From: Ficedula albicollis
Lineage: Eukaryota; Chordata; Aves; Passeriformes; Muscicapidae
NCBI RefSeq assembly: GCF_000247815.1
Contig: NC_021677.1
Coordinates: forward strand, 46,474,864-46,538,863
Length of the DNA: 64,000 nt
Direction: 5' to 3'
The translations under genes and the position numbers were made by a program. The notes beneath the pieces were generated by a model that saw only the letters and a list, made by a program, of their open reading frames with translations, was not told where the DNA came from and did not search any database. Shown here piece after piece: positions 15,687 to 28,402 of this stretch. The number at the start of each line of letters is the position of its first letter. The stretch's first letter is position 1.

Positions 15687-15760
15687 ATCACAGGATCATT
15701 TAGGCTGGAAAAGACCCTTAACATCATTGAGGCAATTGTTAACACTACCAGGCCTTCAGC
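15687..15760 (-). mobile_element. CR1 LINE 3'-end fragment (degraded)
   Basis: The plus strand reads CACAGGATCATTTAGGCTGG followed by AAAAGACCCTTAACATCATT and then an ACACTACCAGGCC stretch. This matches the familiar reverse complement of the avian CR1 3' end (cAgaATCAt-Ag-tTGGAAaagACCt-aagATCAT), so the element lies on the minus strand with its 3' end near 15687. It is diverged and has no open frame. The body may continue to about 15830, but the match becomes too weak to place its edge. Confidence 0.7.
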
Positions 15761-18700
15761 ACTTACCCATTGTGTCATCAGAGCACATAATTCAGCATCA
15801 GGTAACTACACATCATGGTTTCTAGCTCTTTCTTGGATTGGGAAGAACATTATTGCCTTTTCCCATGGTATAGCTGAGACTTATACTGTAAGTTGTATTG
15901 ATGTTCAGCATGTGAAATCCAACCAACCTTCCCTTTGACTAAGAATTATATTCGACTCAGTACACCTACAATATTATGCAAGAAGGAGTCTGGAAATGAT
16001 CACTTGACACTCAGTCCATATTAGAATGTATCTTCAGTCAAAAAACTCCAGTGTGTTAACACTTTCTGAGATTCTTAACACCTCCTTCCAGCAGCCTGCT
16101 TAGAGAGGTGAACACATTCACTCCTGCTTCAAATCAAATCCTTTGGTTTTCTCCCTGTGCTCCCCACTCCCATTTCTGACTTTACCTTATGATCAATAGA
16201 GTTCAAGTTTAGGGTATGTTATCAGAGCCATAATTGCAACCTCTACCATTATAATCTATAGGGTTGCTGAGAGCATTAGAACATCCAGGATAAATTAATT
16301 CAGTGTAAGTAAAAGCTTTGAAGTCAGGAGCTTCACCAGGGTTTTGAAACTTAAGCCCCATTTAGATTACTTGATTAAAGTAGGTCCAAAGCTTCATCAA
16401 TCAATATATTTTGCTTAGAAGCAGTGTTGATACAGAAACATATTTAATGGGATCTGCACTACCCCACACAGAAGATGCTTCATTAAAGTAAAATGTGAAA
16501 ACTGCATGGGGGGAGAGGGGCAAAATCATTGCCATGTGTTTGTGAGTGCCTGTGAAGATTATTTGCAGCTATAGTCCAAAATAGCCTGCATAAAGAAAAG
16601 GGGAGCAGAGAATTGACAAGAAAATTACAGGCTTGGAAAAGAAGTAACTGAATCTTCTATTAGTTTAAAATTGAAAAAAAATGACAAAATGTAAATAGAC
16701 ATACCTGCAGCCATGCATTATTAAAGGGACAGCCCTGCTCTTTGGCCACTTTCAGTTTGTCTCGCAATCTCCAGTGGGACCAGGACCATTAGTCTGGTTA
16801 CCTGGCAGGTATCATCTCTGGCCAGATGATATGGCAATGCCACACCATTGTATCTGCTAGCCAATATTGATAAAATGACAATTAATTGTACTAAAATTAA
16901 GAAAACTTAAGCCTGGCCAGTAGGTCATAGCTGACAAAAGCCAAAAATACAATCAGCTCACGATTTTTTTTCTCACCTGAGAATATGAACATGCAACAGG
17001 TAAAACAGGTAATGAGGAAGAGCACAGGTTCAGTTCTGCTCCTCTTGCTTTATCTCCCAAGTTAATTACACAAGTCCAAGGCCACAGGGTGCCAAACCAC
17101 GGCTGCCAGACCAGCACCAGGGAGTGGGAACAGGCTGCTGCTTGTATCCCAATGGAAAACATAATCCATTTAGATTTCTAACAGGACTTGATTAGACATT
17201 TAAGCAACTTTCCTGCAGTAGCAATTTAAATGAATTAGTTATATTTTCCAGCCTACTGAACAGATCAGACAAGCAAATCGTGTGCTACCTTCACAGCACA
17301 GCCTGGCCCCCACTCGGTGCCATGCAGCCAAGCTGCTCCCCAAGGGCCAGGGAGCTCTCCAGCCCCACAGCACCTGAGCAGGGTGAGCAAGGCAAACCTG
17401 CAGACAGAGCCAGATTCTACCCAGAATTCTGATCTTATCAGGCAGCATTGTGCTTATAAGGCAGCTCCAAAATCTTGCTGGGAAGTCAATCAGCAGATCA
17501 GAGCAAAGTTCAGTGAGGTAACCAAGGCTAGACACAGCACAGTGATTGCTGAGCAGGTCCCCAGTGACAAGGCAGGTCTGTGGTCAAGCTGGCAAGTCAG
17601 TCTGCTGCTCAGGGTCTGGGTCAACAGGATCCTTGGGCAGGCACAGGCACAGCTCTGCCTGAGCTAGAGACTGATACTTCTGCAGCATCACTCAGACAGA
17701 CTGAGAGCCCAGGGCTAGGCTGCAATGGGGCTCCTGAGTCCACAGGCAGGTGTGTAGGGGGACACCCCAGACGTGGCTGGTCAGGCCGGTTAAGGGGCCC
17801 TGACATTGGTCATACCAGACAAACATTTGCATTTTTATTTCAGCAAGAACCTCGGTTTGGAGCTGATGTTTGTCCATGCCATGGAAACAAGCAAGTGCCA
17901 GAAAAGCTCCAAAGAGAATGAAATGAGTATGCCAGGAGACTTTTATGTTTGAAGAGGATTTTGCCCTGAAGTATCCACCCCTGCACAGCTGGGATGTGCT
18001 GATGTCTCCCCTGGGTTGCTCATTTGGCACCAACCACCTTGGGTACCCACAGCCAGGAGTCCCACCAAGCAGTCTCCTGTCCTCCCCACAGCTTGAGTGG
18101 CATTGGCTCTGACAGGCTGGAGGTTTTCCTCACCAGTTGCACCATCTGCCCACGCTCCTCTGACATGGAACTAATTCCATATCCAGACTCTGGGTTACAG
18201 AGTTCCAGTGCAAGAGAAAACACTGGCCTTTATTGCCAGAGGTGACTAAAACTCAGCCAGATGAGCTGTGTATTTTTTAAATAAACGATTATTTTACAAT
18301 GAGTCCACACAGTATTTGCTTTTGCGACATACAGAGAGTAAGACAAAAATTTGCAGTTTGAAAGTTCAAATTGAAAGATAGATGGGAAGTGAGATGGCTT
18401 GGAGAATTTAGGGATTGGGAATGGGTTCTTCTTCATACATCAGCAGCAGACTGAGATGAAACACAGCAATCTGGTAAGATTCACTTGTAAGGAGATGCAA
18501 ACAAAACACTGGCCCAGATAAAAAAGTTGTCAGTGCAAGATCCTCTCAGCTTATTATCCTGTCCCTTGGGAGCCCCTTTGCATCCCTGCTGCAACTCCAG
18601 CTCTGTCTGACTCCCTATGCGGGCGCGAACTGAGCCTTGCCCCAGAATTCTGGTTGCTTGCAAGAAAAACCCCTTCCCTTTGGCATCCTGACTTGTTCTG

Positions 18701-18860
18701 AGGCTCCAGACTGTTTCTCCCTCCTAAGCCTAACCTCAGCTTCAGGAGTGGGCTAAGTCTTTTCTGGCAAACCCTGGCTCTTCCCCAGTGACCAAAACTT
18801 CTGAGGAGCTAATCCTTCTGGAAACCCAACCTTTTCTTTGGCAGCCACTTTCAAGCTTCT

Positions 18861-19020
18861 CATTTTATCTCAAAATCTGTACGTTAAAGTAATATGTCTT
18901 CTGTCTAAAATGAAATGTGTTTTTTTTTTATTTTTATACACATTTTATCTCAAAATCTGTACGTTAAAGTAACATGTCTTCTGTCTAAAATGAAATGTGT
19001 TTGTTTTTTTATTTTTATAC
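18861..19020. repeat. 80-bp tandem duplication, two copies
   Basis: CATTTTATCTCAAAATCTGT begins at 18861 and again at 18941, an 80-bp period. Both copies continue through the same TACGTTAAAGTAA-ATGTCTTCTG segment and end in a T-rich run followed by ATTTTTATAC. Differences are one T/C substitution and one base in the T-run, so the duplication is recent. The T-rich segment is a plausible slippage site. Confidence 0.88.
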
Positions 19021-22000
19021 TCATCAGACAGTTGTCCTCATAGCGAGCTCTCATGTATTTTAGTGGCATTCACAGTCGGCATGAATAAACAACTGGAGGC
19101 ACTTGAAGGGATACAAGCTATGTCTGCCTTTGTGTGCCAAATAATCTTTTCTTCTGCCCCTGAACCCTGAACAAGAAATTATAATAATTCTACCTTGCAA
19201 ACACAGCCAGGCATAAGTTATTACTTAGCTGTTTCAAGATGAATTGTTAGAATTTTTTTTTAAAAAAAATCTCACAGCTTTTGAAAATAATTGATCATTT
19301 TTTGTAGTCCCTGGTACTTTGCCCTCACACAGGCCACCCAAAGAGCCTGCACCACCTGGCTGCTTGTGGCTCCCCAGCCATGCCCAGCTGTGCATCCAGC
19401 TGTGACTTGTCCTGCAGACCTGTCCCCTGGGGTCGCACAGCCACTGTGAGCACCCCTGTCGGTGGAGATGATTCTGCCACTGCAATGGAGGTGACTGATT
19501 TGCTTCCAGTGAGACACGTTGTCACAGACTATTAATTTTACTGCGGCCTCATTGAAGGGAGTGGTGAAGCAGCAGGGCAAGCAAACAGCTCCTGTCAGCG
19601 TGGGAGCACTACATGCCCAGACCATCAGGCTTCTAGTTCACCACATCTCAGCAGCCCCCCAGTCCCACATTTGTTTACTCCTCAGTTTGCTAAAGCAAAC
19701 ACAATGCCTGGGTAAGGTGAGAGCTGTTTCAGAGGTCAGGTTTTCGGTTAAGTCAGTGGAGTCTGTTTCAAATAGTTGTTTTTAAAACAGAGATAATAAA
19801 AATAGTGAAAGGACCTTAGTACCCAGATTTTGTGTTTAGGGCAGCTAGTCTGCCAACACCTGAGATTGCCCAAAATGAAGCAAAGCAGGATTGAGAGGAA
19901 GAAGAAAGGAGGATGGAGACATGACTTTTCAGCAGGAGAGGTATATCCTAATGTGGTACCTGGGAACTGGTTGGTAATTCTCTCCCAAGCCATTGGAGTC
20001 CTCCATCCATCCCACAGAGGTAATGACCCTTAGCCTGAGGTTCAGCACAGCCCTCCAGGCAGTTCTTTAGTGTCATTTCAGCTTGGTACCTGGGTGCAGA
20101 AGTCACACAGGGCGGCTGGGCGGGCACATGGTGAGGAGCAGACAGTGCTGGGACAGCAGGAGCTGTGGCACAGAACAGGCAGCCACAATGCTCTGGAGTG
20201 GGCAAAACACTTTAAAAGGTGCTGAGAGAAGCCCCTCATAAAGGAAAAAGTGTTAACAGAGACAAAGCCACACTGAGTTCCTGTATCAGATGCTGAGCGC
20301 TTGCTTTTCACAGGGACTCACCCCAGTCCGTTCCCCACGTACAGCTCCTTTATGCCTCAGGCAGCACCAGGAGCCTCCCACTCTGTCCTCTCTCCCTTCT
20401 CAGCAGAGAGCTTTCCTTTCCTTGCACGAGCTTTGCTTGCCTTTACCTTTTTTTCCCTGTCCCCCACACTGCATGCAAAGCCCAAAATGGCTGACTGAAT
20501 GCTGTTTGCAGCCTTGCAGGCAATATTCCCCAAATCCATTCGTTTTGGCATGGTGGATCACCCACCAGATCTCACTGCAGCACGGCTCCTTCCTGCTGTG
20601 CCAGGAGTAGACAGCAGGCACTGCCCACAGGGGCAGGAGCTGTGGCTCTGGTGGATGATCTGCTTCTTGCAGTGGTGTAACAGGCAAAGCCAGTTGTATT
20701 TGATTACACCCCAGGTGGCTTCTGAAACTGAGATGGTGAATGAACCAGGTTGGAATTAGCAAGTGTATTAATTAGTATGCTGATAGCTGAATAAAGCTAT
20801 TTTTAAAATCACTGAACAGCACTGCTCTTTACTATGATTGCAGAGATTATGTAAGAAGATGATTAAAACCAGGTCTCTGCATCACAGACTGATCCGTGTT
20901 TTAGAAATGAAAAAAACAAAGCTGCAAAGGAATGAGAGGAGACTGTACTATTTTAAAAGGTTCTCTGCCTGCCCTAATTAAGGGCAAAGGAGCCATAGCA
21001 TCAATGTTTTCATCGTCATTCTAACTCATCCTACTTTTTCTATCATGTTTTGCCAATAAGCCATTTATTTTTAAGACTGGGTTTGTACATATGGAAATGT
21101 CAGCTCAGGAGGGATCTGCTGCATCATCCCACAACACGGAGCCATTTTACAGGGTGTCCCTGATGCACAGCTTTTGGCTCCTGTGGTGCCCCTACCAGGA
21201 GTGTTTTCCTCCTATTTGTTGATGCTCTACCACTCATTAAAAAAAGCAGGAAAAGTAAAAAGTGGGCGTTACCTTTGTGTATTGTCTAACAGATTGGAAA
21301 CAGACAGATAAGGAGAGGTTGTATCTCAGCAGCAGGAAGATGCTGCATTTCAGGACCCAGCTACCAAAAATATGCTGTTGTTTTCAATGATAGTTATTTG
21401 GGAAAAGCCTCTAGAAACTGATTGTCATTAAAGACCTGGAGAGAACATTGCTTATGATGATAAGCAGAGATTTTAAAATTTTGTTTACAGTCTCCTGCAC
21501 TGTAATGCTCAGATTGCTGTATATACACAATCATTATTTGATTCCTTACACCACAGTGAATAGCAGCTCTGCTGATCAAATATAAAGTGGCAACCAATCC
21601 TAATGCAAATAGAAATATAAACAAACCCTGCAGATTTATTGCCAATAAAAATTATGTCAAACAGTATAAGATGAAAAGCAGAGTGTATGCTTGTTATTAA
21701 GTCTGACAGATGTTTGCTGTAGTGTTTCCATGAAGTTTCTCACCACTGTTAATCATCTGTACGTTATGATGAAGTTTAAAAACCCCTTTAATTATCTTAC
21801 ATGGATTGAATGTGTCCACTCGAAGTATTGCACTATGTTAAAGTTGAAGATTTATTCCTGTATAATATTTCTTTAAGAAGCAGACATCACAGAATCAACT
21901 GTTACTTCATTTCCTGGCGTAACACAGGATCTGGAGCATACAGAACAAAGCCTTTTGTCATTATTTTCATTCTCTTCTTTCTTTCTAGGCAACTTCCCCA

Positions 22001-22306
22001 GGCAGCCAGCGTGCATGATGCCAACAGAAGGGTCTAATGCCACCTCTTCACAGGGCAGGGAGTCTGTGGTACCAGATGCTGTTGTGTGAAGACAGAATTT
22101 AGCATGGAGGCCATACCAAGGTGGGCATTTTGTGTGTAACCGTTTTGTGCAGACACCCATGAAGTGTCCTTGTAAACAAGGAGGGTGAGCTGGGGGCCCA
22201 TGTTTTCTCTCAAGTGCCCTGAGCTCAGTTTTCTGTGTTTATTTGGGTCCCTGGGGCTGGCACTGCTGGCCAGCAGCTGCTGAACTTCAGTGAGAATGCA
22301 GAGATG

Positions 22307-25168
22307 TCTGGGTGGAGCCATGTCCTAGAGACACAGCCACACTGGACAGCAGCTGGCCTGTGCTGCCTGGGCTGTTTGGACTTCTGTAGCCAAAATTTGC
22401 AGTGTAAAAGCTCATAGGTCTCATGGCCCACTTCACACACTTACACAGCCCCTTCTATTTCTACGTGGTGAGCAGGAGCAGGAGCCTAGGGACATTCTGC
22501 CTAGGGACTGCTAAAGGGAAGACATGCAAAGGCTGGGAGCACAAGAGGCAGCTGAGTGCTCCTACCAAGGGTGGGCACCTTAGCCATGGGGGTTCTTCTG
22601 CCCATGCAGCCTCTGAGGCTCTCCCAGAGCACGGCCAAGGCACCTGCCCCTCTGTGCTGCTCAGGGCAGGGCAGGGCAGGCTGAGCAGGCTGAACAGCAC
22701 CATGGCTGAGGTGCTGAGGCACCGAGGTGCTGCAGTGGCCAGGGCAGATGAGCTTTCAGCACAGGGCTGGCAGTATCACCCATGTGGCAGCTGCCCAGGA
22801 GTGGGTCACAGCTGGTTTTAGCCCACTGAGGGATGAGGTGAACAAAAAGTCAGAGGGGCAGGGCATGCTCCTCCTCAGATGGATTTTACAAAGTAACCCA
22901 CGGCAGGGCAGGAATTCCTGGAGTGCCTGCAGGCAGTGCATGCTGCAGCAGGGACAACCCTGAAGAAAGAGCAGCAGGAAGACCTGCTACATAAATCACC
23001 TTGCCTGCCCATGCTGCCCAAGGGCTTGCCAGAAGCATTTTGACAAATCGAGCACAATCCATGGTGCAAATAAGGGTGTTGAGTCTGGAGAGGAAGTAGA
23101 ACAGGTGTTTATATAGCGTTTGATTGTTTAAATTGCAGTTGCACAGGAAGTTGGTAGCACAGCTGGCATTCAGCACATCTCTTACAGCATGCCTGAGCTA
23201 AATGGCTTAAGACCCTTCTGCAATGCCCTATGCTGAAAGAAGCCCATGCCCAGGCTCTTGGCAAGCTTGCTGGATTTATTTACATAAAGGCTAAAACGTG
23301 TTCTGTGGAGACTGAGCTCTCCTTGCTCCCCTACGCACGTCACTACGGATCCCTCCACTGGCTGCTATGTGATCCTTGCCTAACTGGCAGCAGATAGGAG
23401 GGGGGATCCATTAGAGGAAATGGTTCAGAGCACAGTTAAGAGGTTTTGCCTTCTCATCAGTCAACTCTCATCTTGTCTCCTTGGCCACGTTTTTTCTCTC
23501 CTTGTTCAATGGCAGCAGCAGTGGGCAGTGAGGATCAGTTACAAACAAACACTTCCAGGCAATGTATGGAAGTAGCAAATGCTTGGACAGATACTGAGCT
23601 TGGGCACTTCTATGCTCTTTTGTCTGTATTTCAGACATTTGCTTCTTCTGTTCCACTTTCTCCCGGGATGTTCACATCCATCTTGTCCCTCAGAAGCCTA
23701 GTGCAGTAGTCTCCCATACCAACCAATCTGGATGGCATCTGGGTGGAGCCATGTCCTAGAGACACAGCCACACTGGACAGCAGCTGGCCTGTGCTGCCTG
23801 GGCTGTTTGGACTTCTGTAGCCAAAATTTGCAGTGTAAAAGCTCATAGGTCTCATGGCCCACTTCACACACTTACACAGCCCCTTCTATTTCTACGTGGT
23901 GAGCAGGAGCAGGAGCCTAGGGACATTCTGCCTAGGGACTGCTAAAGGGAAGACATGCAAAGGCTGGGAGCACAAGAGGCAGCTGAGTGCTCCTACCAAG
24001 GGTGGGCACCTTAGCCATGGGGGTTCTTCTGCCCATGCAGCCTCTGAGGCTCTCCCAGAGCACGGCCAAGGCACCTGCCCCTCTGTGCTGCTCAGGGCAG
24101 GGCAGGGCAGGCTGAGCAGGCTGAACAGCACCATGGCTGAGGTGCTGAGGCACCGAGGTGCTGCAGTGGCCAGGGCAGATGAGCTTTCAGCACAGGGCTG
24201 GCAGTATCACCCATGTGGCAGCTGCCCAGGAGTGGGTCACAGCTGGTTTTAGCCCACTGAGGGATGAGGTGAACAAAAAGTCAGAGGGGCAGGGCATGCT
24301 CCTCCTCAGATGGATTTTACAAAGTAACCCACGGCAGGGCAGGAATTCCTGGAGTGCCTGCAGGCAGTGCATGCTGCAGCAGGGACAACCCTGAAGAAAG
24401 AGCAGCAGGAAGACCTGCTACATAAATCACCTTGCCTGCCCATGCTGCCCAAGGGCTTGCCAGAAGCATTTTGACAAATCGAGCACAATCCATGGTGCAA
24501 ATAAGGGTGTTGAGTCTGGAGAGGAAGTAGAACAGGTGTTTATATAGCGTTTGATTGTTTAAATTGCAGTTGCACAGGAAGTTGGTAGCACAGCTGGCAT
24601 TCAGCACATCTCTTACAGCATGCCTGAGCTAAATGGCTTAAGACCCTTCTGCAATGCCCTATGCTGAAAGAAGCCCATGCCCAGGCTCTTGGCAAGCTTG
24701 CTGGATTTATTTACATAAAGGCTAAAACGTGTTCTGTGGAGACTGAGCTCTCCTTGCTCCCCTACGCACGTCACTACGGATCCCTCCACTGGCTGCTATG
24801 TGATCCTTGCCTAACTGGCAGCAGATAGGAGGGGGGATCCATTAGAGGAAATGGTTCAGAGCACAGTTAAGAGGTTTTGCCTTCTCATCAGTCAACTCTC
24901 ATCTTGTCTCCTTGGCCACGTTTTTTCTCTCCTTGTTCAATGGCAGCAGCAGTGGGCAGTGAGGATCAGTTACAAACAAACACTTCCAGGCAATGTATGG
25001 AAGTAGCAAATGCTTGGACAGATACTGAGCTTGGGCACTTCTATGCTCTTTTGTCTGTATTTCAGACATTTGCTTCTTCTGTTCCACTTTCTCCCGGGAT
25101 GTTCACATCCATCTTGTCCCTCAGAAGCCTAGTGCAGTAGTCTCCCATACCAACCAATCTGGATGGCA
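22307..25168. repeat. 1431-bp direct tandem duplication, two apparently identical copies
   Basis: Copy 1 spans 22307-23737 and copy 2 spans 23738-25168, a constant offset of 1431 bases. I see no difference between the copies anywhere I compared them, and the short open frames in one recur unchanged in the other. The base before each copy differs (G at 22306, A at 23737). The dinucleotide TC that starts each unit also follows the second copy (25169-25170), so the junction has 2-bp microhomology. The unit is GC-richer than its surroundings and includes a 132-codon frame that I do not recognise and do not call as a gene. It could be a young segmental duplication or a false duplication from assembly. 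Confidence 0.93.
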
Positions 25169-25396
25169 TCAAGACAAGAGAGGGGGACACTCTTAGGTCA
25201 GTCAGCTAAGTCCCAGCTTCAGCAGCCGTGTATTTCAGACATTTGCTTCTTCTGTTCCACTTTCTCCCGGGATGTTCACATCCATCTTGTCCCTCAGAAG
25301 CCTAGTGCAGTAGTCTCCCATACCAACCAATCTGGATGGCATCAAGACAAGAGAGGGGGACACTCTTAGGTCAGCTAAGTCCCAGCTTCAGCAGCC
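25056..25396. repeat. 173-bp tandem duplication at the edge of the 1431-bp repeat
   Basis: The segment starting TGTATTTCAGACATTTGCTT at 25056 restarts at 25229, a 173-bp offset, and the second copy ends near 25396 at CAGCAGCC. The second copy lacks a 4-base CAGT present in the first (GGTCAGTCAGCTAAG against GGTCAGCTAAG). Because this unit overlaps the end of the 1431-bp repeat, about 113 bp of it occurs three times: 23625-23737, 25056-25168 and 25229-25341. Confidence 0.9.
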
Positions 25397-26127
25397 ATAC
25401 ATTCTCATTACATGGCCTAGAAACCACCCTCTGCTTCAGCAGCATTTCAAACCAGCCGTGAGAAAGTTTGATGGAAAACTGAGGGGCTTTCTTTCTTCTC
25501 AGTCCTCTTCAAAGTTAACTTATAGATATTTAGGGCTGTTAACAGAACCCTTTCAAAACACAGGGTCTGAGGAATGCTGTGACTTGTAAGATTGTACTAT
25601 TCAGTTTAATTTTAATTGGAGAAAGCTATGAAACCATTACAATTTTTTTAATACTCCTCATTATTAAGAGAATCCTTCTGCACTGTTTTCTTCAACTCTA
25701 GACTTAGATGGGAGGATTGATGCATAGATTACAAAGATATGTTTTTCAGGATGTTATATGTATGGCATCAGACATTTTATTACTGCATCTCTTCTGATTA
25801 TAGTTGCTAACTAAGAAAAACCCAAACCAAAACAAAAAACAATTCCCAATGAAATTAGCTTTGTTTCTGGGCTGCAGAACTGATGAAAAAGGAAGATCAG
25901 ACCCTAACTTAAATTGGTTTAGCATGTCTAGCCATTTGCACATGACAGCAAATTAACATGAGCTTGTACCTACAGCACTGAAGATCCAGGTAACATCCCA
26001 CAAGGGCCAGAACTACTTAATAATGAAGGAATCAATTAATTAAAAAAACCTCAAACAAAACCACTGTTTTCTATCTTAATATGTGGGCATATTCTGAAAC
26101 CAATATTCACACAAATACAATAGTTCA
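25397..26127. other. spacer between the duplications and the proposed FOXN3 3' end
   Basis: This is AT-rich, unique-looking DNA with no gene that I can see. It holds one further AATAAA hexamer on the minus strand (plus TTTATT at 25776-25781), so a still longer FOXN3 transcript is possible. The first part of it, on the minus strand just past the proposed cleavage point, is rich in G and T, as expected downstream of a poly(A) site. Confidence 0.5.
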
Positions 26128-26147
26128 ATTGATGCAACTCAGTAATT

Positions 26148-26153
26148 TTTATT
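26148..26153 (-). promoter_or_regulatory. FOXN3: candidate distal poly(A) signal of FOXN3 (AATAAA)
   Basis: The plus strand TTTATT is AATAAA on the gene strand, within GCAATAAAAATTACTGAG. Cleavage would fall about 15-25 bases further, near 26123-26133. Beyond that, the gene strand reads TTGTATTTGTGTGAATATTG, a GU-rich element of the kind that binds CstF. This hexamer-plus-GU pairing is the best I found downstream of the stop codon. Confidence 0.55.
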
Positions 26154-26207
26154 GCAACTGGAAGACAATACATCACAGAAACTTTATGGTAGGTTTTGGG
26201 AAAGTGT

Positions 26208-26215
26208 TATTTACA
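26208..26215 (-). promoter_or_regulatory. FOXN3: Pumilio response element in the FOXN3 3' UTR
   Basis: Plus TATTTACA is TGTAAATA on the gene strand, an exact match to the UGUANAUA motif bound by PUM1/PUM2 proteins. It lies about 55 bases upstream of the distal poly(A) signal, a common place for active sites. The motif is short and could occur by chance. Function is inferred. Confidence 0.35.
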
Positions 26216-28321
26216 ATAATAATTGATGAAATAGTTTGTCTTTGGCAATATGATTACACATCAAGAAAATGTAAAATGCAAGTATGCCTCTAAATCAACA
26301 ATTTCATATTTCCTAAAGATCAGCTGATTGCACTTGCCTTCGGACTGCTCATTTAGGTAAACACAAATACAACTTAACATCACTGTTCATTCCCCGTCAC
26401 AGTTCGTATTTTAATATTGATGAAATTGGCAGTTTCAGACGCCAAGTACAGGAAAAAAAATTGGCTTATCACTGTTCTAAATTAACTTATTGGCCAGTTA
26501 AGGTCCTGTGACCCTTAAGCATTGATACTAAATCTCTTGGTCTTTTGATTGCTTTATCACTTTTTCTGTAAAACAAAATACTTCAGAAATTACAGATCAG
26601 AGTATAAAAAAAATGTACAAGTTCATAATGCTTTTCATACACACACACAAATCATTCCCCCCAACATTTTACATCATGGCAGTTTTAAGTAGTGAGTGTG
26701 AATGATGCAGGCATGGAACTGGTTATCAAATACAGGTATGACTTTCAATTGCTGTCCCACACACATACTCAGGAAATGTACAATGCTCTAGTAACTTAAA
26801 AATGTACTCAAGTTCAGTGTCATCCAAACAAAAAAAGAAGGTCTTGGGATTTCAGGCCAGAGTAAACAGGTGAAAAACACTCCCATTTCTAGACTGTCAG
26901 CCATTCCAGAGTTCAGCATGTAGTTTTAGTAACTGGTAAAATCCCTTCTAGCACTAAGGCCAGCACAAGTTGTCATTTATCCCTTAAGCCCTCGGATGAT
27001 GAGCTCCTGTAACTGCTGGCCTGATCCAAAGCCTCATGAAATCCACTGAAAATAAAAAAGTGAAACAAAACCCCCTTTCACTGATTGTGAAAGGATGTTA
27101 CATCAGGCCGATATTCCCCTCTTTGCAAAAGGAAATGTGATACAGTAGAAAAACTGTTATACAGCTTCAGATAAATATACCTTGTTTTCAATGCTAAAAC
27201 AAAACCCAAACTCCCCAAACCAGGAAAGGCTACTTAGTAGAACAACTCAAAAGTGACCTTTAAATCATTTCTGGTTTTAAATGTATACCAGCAAAATACA
27301 GCACCATAGACACATTAGGTTGAGACTTTTTTTTTTGGTCAGTGAAGCTAGTACTTATTTGCTGAACTGTGGAAGAATTATAAGGTCATGTACATGATCA
27401 AAGATAAAGCAACCCAGCTGACAAGTCTCTGCTTAATTCAAGAATAACCAGTACTAAAAATAAAAAAGCAAAAATAAAAATCCCTAATAAACCACCATCA
27501 ATTAATACTTTCTAAATAAAAGGGGATTAACAGATGAATTTACAAATGTATGCAGATTTATACAGAACACCGAATGTTGTGTGTAAATCCTTATAAACTT
27601 CATCTCAAAACAGAAACACACAAAATGTATAGTTTGACTTACACATCCCATTTCAAAGGAAAAGAGACATCATTACAACTTGGTAACTGTGCTAATTGCA
27701 ATATAAATCAAACAGAAATCCAGAGTTTGGCAGGTAACTAAGAAGAGGGTTATCACTTAGGTTATATAGCAAAGTGTTGATGTATATTACATAGAGTAGT
27801 ATAAATAATAAAAAAGTATTATTTAAATTAGATCACAGTGCTGCATTATGTGCATAACAGTGTTTGATATATATTACTGGAGGGCTGTGAAGAACACTAC
27901 TAGAACTTAACTGGTCAGACAGTCAACACTGATACTCTTACAATCAGGAGGATGTATGGTTCAAATGCTCTTTTGGTGGCCAAGTTAAGAAAATGTTTCA
28001 AAATATTTCCTATAAAATATGCCAATGAGCTATTCAGGCAGTAGTGATGTGCCCAAAGGAGCTGGGCTTGCATTCTCCAGGAAGTGAAGTAAATTGCATT
28101 GGAAATGCATTTTCTCAGTACTCTGATCCTGGAGCACAGGAGAGTAATATTTTCAAAAATGCTGAGGGTTGGATTAAAGCAAAAATTGTAATACCAATAA
28201 TAATAACACTAGTAAATGGTAAAGGCTTCCAGGACCACTTGGATGTCTATAGCTCCACTGACTGCAAAGGAGACCAGACACCTTCAAGTTCTAGAAAACC
28301 TCAGATTGTGCACTTTCAGAC

Positions 28322-28402
28322 CCACAGTATGATTCTTGGGGTGTCCTGTGCAGGGCCAGAATTGGATGGGTTCCTTCCAACTCAGCATATTTTATGATTC
28401 TA
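28322..28402 (+). mobile_element. CR1 LINE 3' tail within the FOXN3 3' UTR
   Basis: The end reads GATGGGTTCCTTCCAACTCA followed by GCATATTTTATGATTCTATC, which matches the avian CR1 3' end (GGT-CCTTCCAACTCAG-ATATTCTATGATTCTATG). The element is on the plus strand, so it is antisense to FOXN3. Only the last 80 or so bases are confidently CR1. Sequence to the left may be the older 5' part, but I cannot align it by eye. No reverse-transcriptase frame is present. Confidence 0.82.

Larger units (their letters stand above)
1..22306. other. intergenic DNA downstream of FOXN3, no gene seen
   Basis: I find no coding exon or structural RNA in this stretch. Open frames are short (up to about 148 codons), lie on both strands in overlapping frames, and show no recognisable domain. 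The DNA is AT-rich with scattered GC-richer patches, for example about 17280-18240, 19290-19680 and 20040-20700, whose origin I cannot name. Three local tandem duplications and one CR1 fragment within it are listed separately. From what is known of amniote gene order, the 3' end of FOXN3 faces TTC8, so this is probably the FOXN3-TTC8 spacer, but no TTC8 exon is visible. Distal enhancers or long non-coding RNAs could be present and would not be detectable by reading alone. Confidence 0.6.

Noticed and set aside
22423..24252. A 132-codon plus-strand frame present in both copies of the 1431-bp repeat
   Set aside because: Its repetition comes from the DNA duplication. Competing frames exist on the other strand, no domain is recognisable, and no splice or promoter signals support it.
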